In this document: positions 59,487 through 64,000 of the stretch, piece after piece | Position numbering within the stretch: position 1 is the stretch's first letter | Layout of the letters: each line of letters starts with the position of its first letter | Assembly: GCA_954871525.1 (NCBI GenBank) | Contig: OX940865.1 | Span: 13,902,606 to 13,966,605, forward strand | Length of the DNA: 64,000 nucleotides | Reading direction: 5' to 3' | From: Parietaria judaica | Lineage: Eukaryota; Streptophyta; Magnoliopsida; Rosales; Urticaceae | Notes under the pieces: model-generated | Databases searched by the model: none | Told to the model about the DNA's origin: nothing | Seen by the model: only the letters and a program-made list of their open reading frames with translations | Position numbers and translations under genes: made by a program

Positions 59487-62400
59487 ATGGGATCCGAGAG
59501 GCTCCTTGTTCGCTTTTCCGTCTTCGCTGTTCTTCTTCTCGTTCTCTTTGTCGATTCCTCGTCTGCGCAGCCAGGTGCTTTACTCTCTCTGCTTCTGTTC
59601 ATGAATATCGATTTTTCTTGAGCTCGTGATTTGAGAGTTTGGCTCGGAAACTGTATGATTTTGCTCTCAGATTAGCCGAGAAATGTTTTTCTGAGTTATC
59701 TTGCTTAAGCTTCAGAAATTCGCATTTTTAGGAACTCAAAATCTCTGAAAAAATAAAAAAAATATTGACTTTGATTCAGTATATTCGATGTGCAATTCAA
59801 GCTTTGTTCCGATGTTTGATGTGAATTGCGACGTGAATCCTTAATCGTAGGTTTTGTAAGCTTGGATTGTGGAGGGAGAGACTCATACACAGATGAAATC
59901 GGGCTTGTCTGGAGCCCCGACCAGCTCGCTTATGGCGAGGCATCGGAAATCTCGGTCGCGAACGAGACAAGAGCGCAGTACCAAACTCTGAGACACTTCC
60001 CAGCAGATTTGAAGAAGTATTGTTACACTCTCAATGTCTCGAGTAGAACCAGGTACCTCGTGAGAGCAACGTTCTTGTACGGTAACTTTGACAACAACAA
60101 CGTCTATCCCAAGTTCGACATTTCGCTCGGGGCCACGCATTGGTCGACGATTGTGATCTCCGACGCGAGTACGATTGAGGTGAGGGAGCTCATATTCCTG
60201 GCTTCGAGTCCCACGGTGAGTGTGTGCTTGTCGAATGCCACGACCGGGCAGCCATTTATATCGACGCTTGAGCTTCGCCAGTTCAACGGCTCGGTTTACT
60301 ATACCGACTTTGAAGAGGAGTATTACCTCCGTGTCTCTGCGAGGATTAATTTTGGAGCTGATAGTGAAGCGCCTGTTAGGTATTTTAGTGAAGATCTGTC
60401 GGTTCACACTGGAATTGAAAAGTTCCTAATATGTTCTCATATTATTGAAGGAGTTGCCCGTTTTGGATTTCTTTCAGGTATCCGGATGATGTTTTTGATA
60501 GACTGTGGGAATCAGATTCTCTGAAGAAAGCCAATTACCTCGTCGATGTCGCAGCTGGAACGGAGAAGATTTCTACCGACATGCCGATTGAAGCCGGAAG
60601 AGATGAGCTACCGCCGCAAAAAGTTATGCAAACGGCTGTGGTCGGGACAAATGGATCGTTGACTTACCGGATGAACCTGGAAGGTTTTCCCGGAAACGGA
60701 TGGGCTGTCACTTACTTCGCAGAGATCGAAGATCTCGCTGCGGACGAATCCAGAAAGTTCCGGCTCGTTCTCCCGGGAAATCCGGACATCAGCAAAGCCA
60801 TTGTCAACATTGAAGAGAACGCCCAAGGAAAGTACCGTCTCTACGAACCGGGATTCACCAATCTCTCTCTTCCCTTCGTTCTTTCATTCCGGTTTGGGAA
60901 AACGGCCGATTCCTCGAGAGGACCGCTTCTCAATGCTTTCGAGATCAACAACTATCTGAAGAAGAGCGAAGGCTCTATTGATGGTGAGCGTTTAAATGAA
61001 AAATCAATTAGCTCCGAAGATTTTAGCATTGCTTATTAGATTTTGTACTATTTTCAGGTCCGATTATTGCTAATGTTGTTTCGCAATATTCATCTGACTG
61101 GGCACAAGAAGGTGGTGATCCTTGCTTGCCCGTTCCGTGGTCGTGGATTCGATGCAGCAATGATCCTCAACCAAGGATAACTTTGATGTAATGGTTATAA
61201 TTGTTGAAATATAGCTTTAACTTCTTGATTTTATCAGTGTATTGTTTCCAAACAATTACTGTTATCTTCTAGTACAATGGCTCCGAATCCGATCTAATTA
61301 CAGTCTGTGCCTTTTCGATTTCAGTAAGTTGTCTAATAGGAATTTAACCGGTGACATTCCTGACTTTTCGAAATTGGCTGGTTTGACCGAGTTGTAAGTA
61401 TTCATCCCGGCTCCGATTATTCCACTTGCTTTTTTGAACTTAACGTCCATTATTTCTTAACTTCAATACGATTATTTTTTAGAATCTTACCTTGTTTTTA
61501 TTTGCAGATGGCTTAATGGGAATTCTCTAACCGGTCAGATACCCGATTTAACTGGTTGCGAAAACCTAAGAATAATGTAATTTCCCACTTAGTTGTTCTC
61601 TCAGTCTTATATAAAGAAACTAGTAAGATATGCATATATTACCGGTTTATTCAAACTTCTAAAGCTAACATATATGTATTTGCTTGTGCAGTCACCTTGA
61701 AAACAATCAATTGACTGGGGATTTGCCGTCCTCTTTGACCAACTTACCCAATTTGAAGGAGCTGTAAGTTTTGCAATTTTTTTTATATATTTTCTTTTCT
61801 AATCTGCTCCACACGTGACTTGCACGTCAAGGTAGCCATTAATTCTTGGCACATTCGTCGATTATAGGTATGTGCAAAATAACATGCTATCCGGAACTGT
61901 GCCAAGTGGCCTTCTAAGTAAAGATTTGGCATTAGAGTGAGTATATCCTTTTATACCAGTCATTGCTTAAATTTGATACTTATTTTATCATATTATCACA
62001 TACTGTCACATTGTTAGCTATTCTGGGAATGTAAATCTTCGCAAAGGGAGCTCGGGTGGAAGCCATACGGGCATTATCATCGGTGTGACAGTCGCAGTTG
62101 GCGTGCTTCTTATACTTGCCATTATTTTGTGCCTATTTTGGCGCCGAAGGGTGAAGAAAGATCAGAAGAGAGGTACTGTTTTTTTACATACGTGACGATC
62201 ACTTATGCTGAATCTTTCTAAAACCAAAAGGTTATGATGTGATTACATGACTTGTTTGTGGCGCTAAAACAGACAAAAACGACGTTCCTCTTCCGGATCA
62301 GAAGCTCACGAATTCCAGAAACGAGCATCCCACGGAAGCTGCGTATTGCTTTTCTCCCAACGAGATCGAAGAAGCTACGAAGCATTTCGAGAAGAAGATA

Positions 62401-63985
62401 GGCTCTGGAGGTTTCGGAGTTGTGTATTATGGGAAAACGAGAGACGATAAAGAAATTGCAGTCAAGGTTTTGACCAGTAATTCATACCAGGGAAAGAGAG
62501 AGTTCTCGAACGAGGTAAGATTTTTCTCGTGTTGAACTTAAACTCTTCTCAGCCAAAAGCTATCTCCGAGGTGTGATTTAAGTGTCCTTCGAACTCAGGT
62601 TACTCTTCTTTCGAGGATTCATCACAGAAATCTGGTTCAGTTTCTTGGATATTGTCAAGAAGAAACGAGAAGTATGCTCGTTTACGAGTTCATGCATAAT
62701 GGAACTCTCAAGGAGCATCTCTATGGTATGATATTGGCGCACAATATGAATCATAGAGCGAAACGTAGTATATTATATATATACACTTCAATACACTTTT
62801 AGATGTTCATTTAACTATTTATTTATTTCTCTTTATTATTTTTCACTCATCACTTCACTCATTATGTAATTTCATGCAAATATTTATAATGAATTTTAAA
62901 ACGTCGATTATTTATTCACTGTTTATAGGTCCATTGACCCGAGGACGAAGTATCAACTGGATAAAGCGTCTCGAGATTGCTGAAGACTCAGCAAAAGGTA
63001 CATTTTCCCACTTTTTTTCATTTTTTTTTTCATAATCAATGTGTATAACTCTATATAAGGCTCTCTCTCTCTCGCTCATACATTTTTTTTTGGTGATCGT
63101 TCAGGGATTGAATACCTTCACACGGGCTGTACACCGGCCATTATACATCGGGATGTGAAGAGTAGTAACATTCTTCTTGATAAACACATGAGAGCCAAAG
63201 TTGCGGATTTTGGTTTGTCCAAACTTGCGGTGGATGGGGTGTCGCACGTGTCAAGTATAGTTCGTGGTACCGTTGGGTATCTTGATCCCGAGTAAGTCGA
63301 TCACAATCGCCTTTTGTTAACAATAGAGTCTACTTATTTTCGGTTCTTGCAAATATAAATAACTCTGATTTGGGATCTTTTTCCCCTTTTTTGACAATCC
63401 CAGAAACTAGTTCTTTTAATTGCTTACAATTGTCGTCTCATATCAGAAGCCGTTATGTTCTTGAACAAGCCTAATCTCTTCTCTACAGAGAGATTAAGCT
63501 AATTAGGGTTAAAAAGTTATTCAAAATATGCAATTATAGTATGCCAAACTGAAATCCCTAATGAAAAAATTACCCCTGAAAAAGCAATACGACCTTCCAG
63601 CTCTAAGGCCCTTATGCACGGCTCCTCTGAGCCCTCACTCTGCCGACCCGTGGCAGTTCGTCGCGGGCGTACGAGCTCAGGTCCTTATGGCAGTCTGTGT
63701 TACGGATCTGCGTATGGTACTTCTTACTATAGAACCAATCCGTAACAGACGAATAGAATCATAGTTGTACGTAGGAGAAAGTCTTTTCGAACTCACCGAG
63801 AACACAAATTTACGTTCTTTTGCTAAATCTCTCTCCCCTTGATGCACAGGTATTACATCTCGCAACAACTAACAGATAAAAGCGACGTCTATAGCTTCGG
63901 CGTGATTCTTCTTGAGCTGATTTCCGGTCAAGAAGCGATATCCAACGAGAACTTCGGCTTAAATTGCCGCAACATTGTCCAGTGG
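59487..63985 (+). CDS. Malectin-like LRR receptor kinase (At1g67720/At2g37050 type), 3' end missing
   Basis: Plasma-membrane receptor kinase. Fourteen exons in phase: 59487-59574, 59851-60379, 60478-60983, 61058-61187, 61325-61393, 61508-61576, 61692-61763, 61868-61936, 62018-62172, 62273-62514, 62599-62725, 62929-62997, 63105-63291 and 63850-63985, giving 816 codons before the edge. Signal peptide 1-28; malectin-like region about 30-370 starting FVSLDCGG; then the WxxGDPC-like hinge [15 protein letters not shown] and LRRs, several on 69-72-bp exons (the usual one-repeat-per-exon pattern). TM segment about 529-553. Kinase: glycine loop GSGGFGVV from 605, K627, HRD with D725 (RD kinase), DFG with D743. 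All catalytic residues seen are intact. The last exons lie beyond the window. Confidence 0.95.
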
Positions 63986-64000
63986 GTAAGATTTACCCAC

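Noticed and set aside
59883..60407. 174-codon antisense frame over the receptor kinase malectin-like exon
   Set aside because: Shadow of a real exon with correct splice sites on the plus strand.

Overview
This is nuclear DNA of a flowering plant, almost certainly a eudicot. The genes carry many short GT-AG introns and GC-rich first exons, and the intergenic DNA is AT-rich. It is filled with plant-type MITEs (hAT, Mutator-like and pogo/Emigrant-like), a non-autonomous LTR retrotransposon and a solo LTR. I cannot name the species.

Layout. The left edge holds the first three coding exons of a PRR7-type pseudo-response regulator (minus strand, cut by the window start). Three plus-strand organelle-related genes follow: adenylate kinase (4520-6716), a bacterial-type uL16 ribosomal protein (8629 to about 9738) and an AAED1/PRXL2C-type thioredoxin-fold protein (14335-16797). 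Next come the topoisomerase VI A subunit (SPO11-3/RHL2 type, 17608-19775) and, on the minus strand, a 12-exon PPR protein (20248-26005). An apparently young, coding-less LTR retrotransposon (27358-31910) is followed by a possible 56-residue microprotein gene (32820-32990, minus) and a small C-terminally anchored membrane protein (36473-38163, minus). A REVEILLE/LCL MYB clock factor (39817-42073, plus) and ribosomal protein eL4/uL4 (44052-45672, plus) come next, then a frameshifted membrane-protein pseudogene (48266-49172, minus). About 10 kb of gene-free, transposon-rich DNA leads to a malectin-like LRR receptor kinase (from 59487, plus) that runs off the right edge.

How the genes relate. PRR and REVEILLE are opposing components of the circadian oscillator and lie about 39 kb apart. 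From memory of Arabidopsis, PRR7, SPO11-3, a PPR gene, RVE4/LCL1 and RPL4 lie in the same order near At5g02810-At5g02870, and adenylate kinase and AAED1 are neighbours near At2g37240-37250. The window therefore looks like an ancestral block less fractionated than the Arabidopsis copies. The other genes are housekeeping or organellar and show no operon-like relationship.

The unusual material is mainly in the mobile DNA: a short-terminal-repeat element whose two ends are inverted although it has a 5-bp LTR-type target duplication; a long-TIR Mutator-like element with a duplicated end; several hAT MITEs with readable 8-bp target duplications; and a retrotransposon whose LTRs differ mainly by the copy number of a 7-bp repeat.
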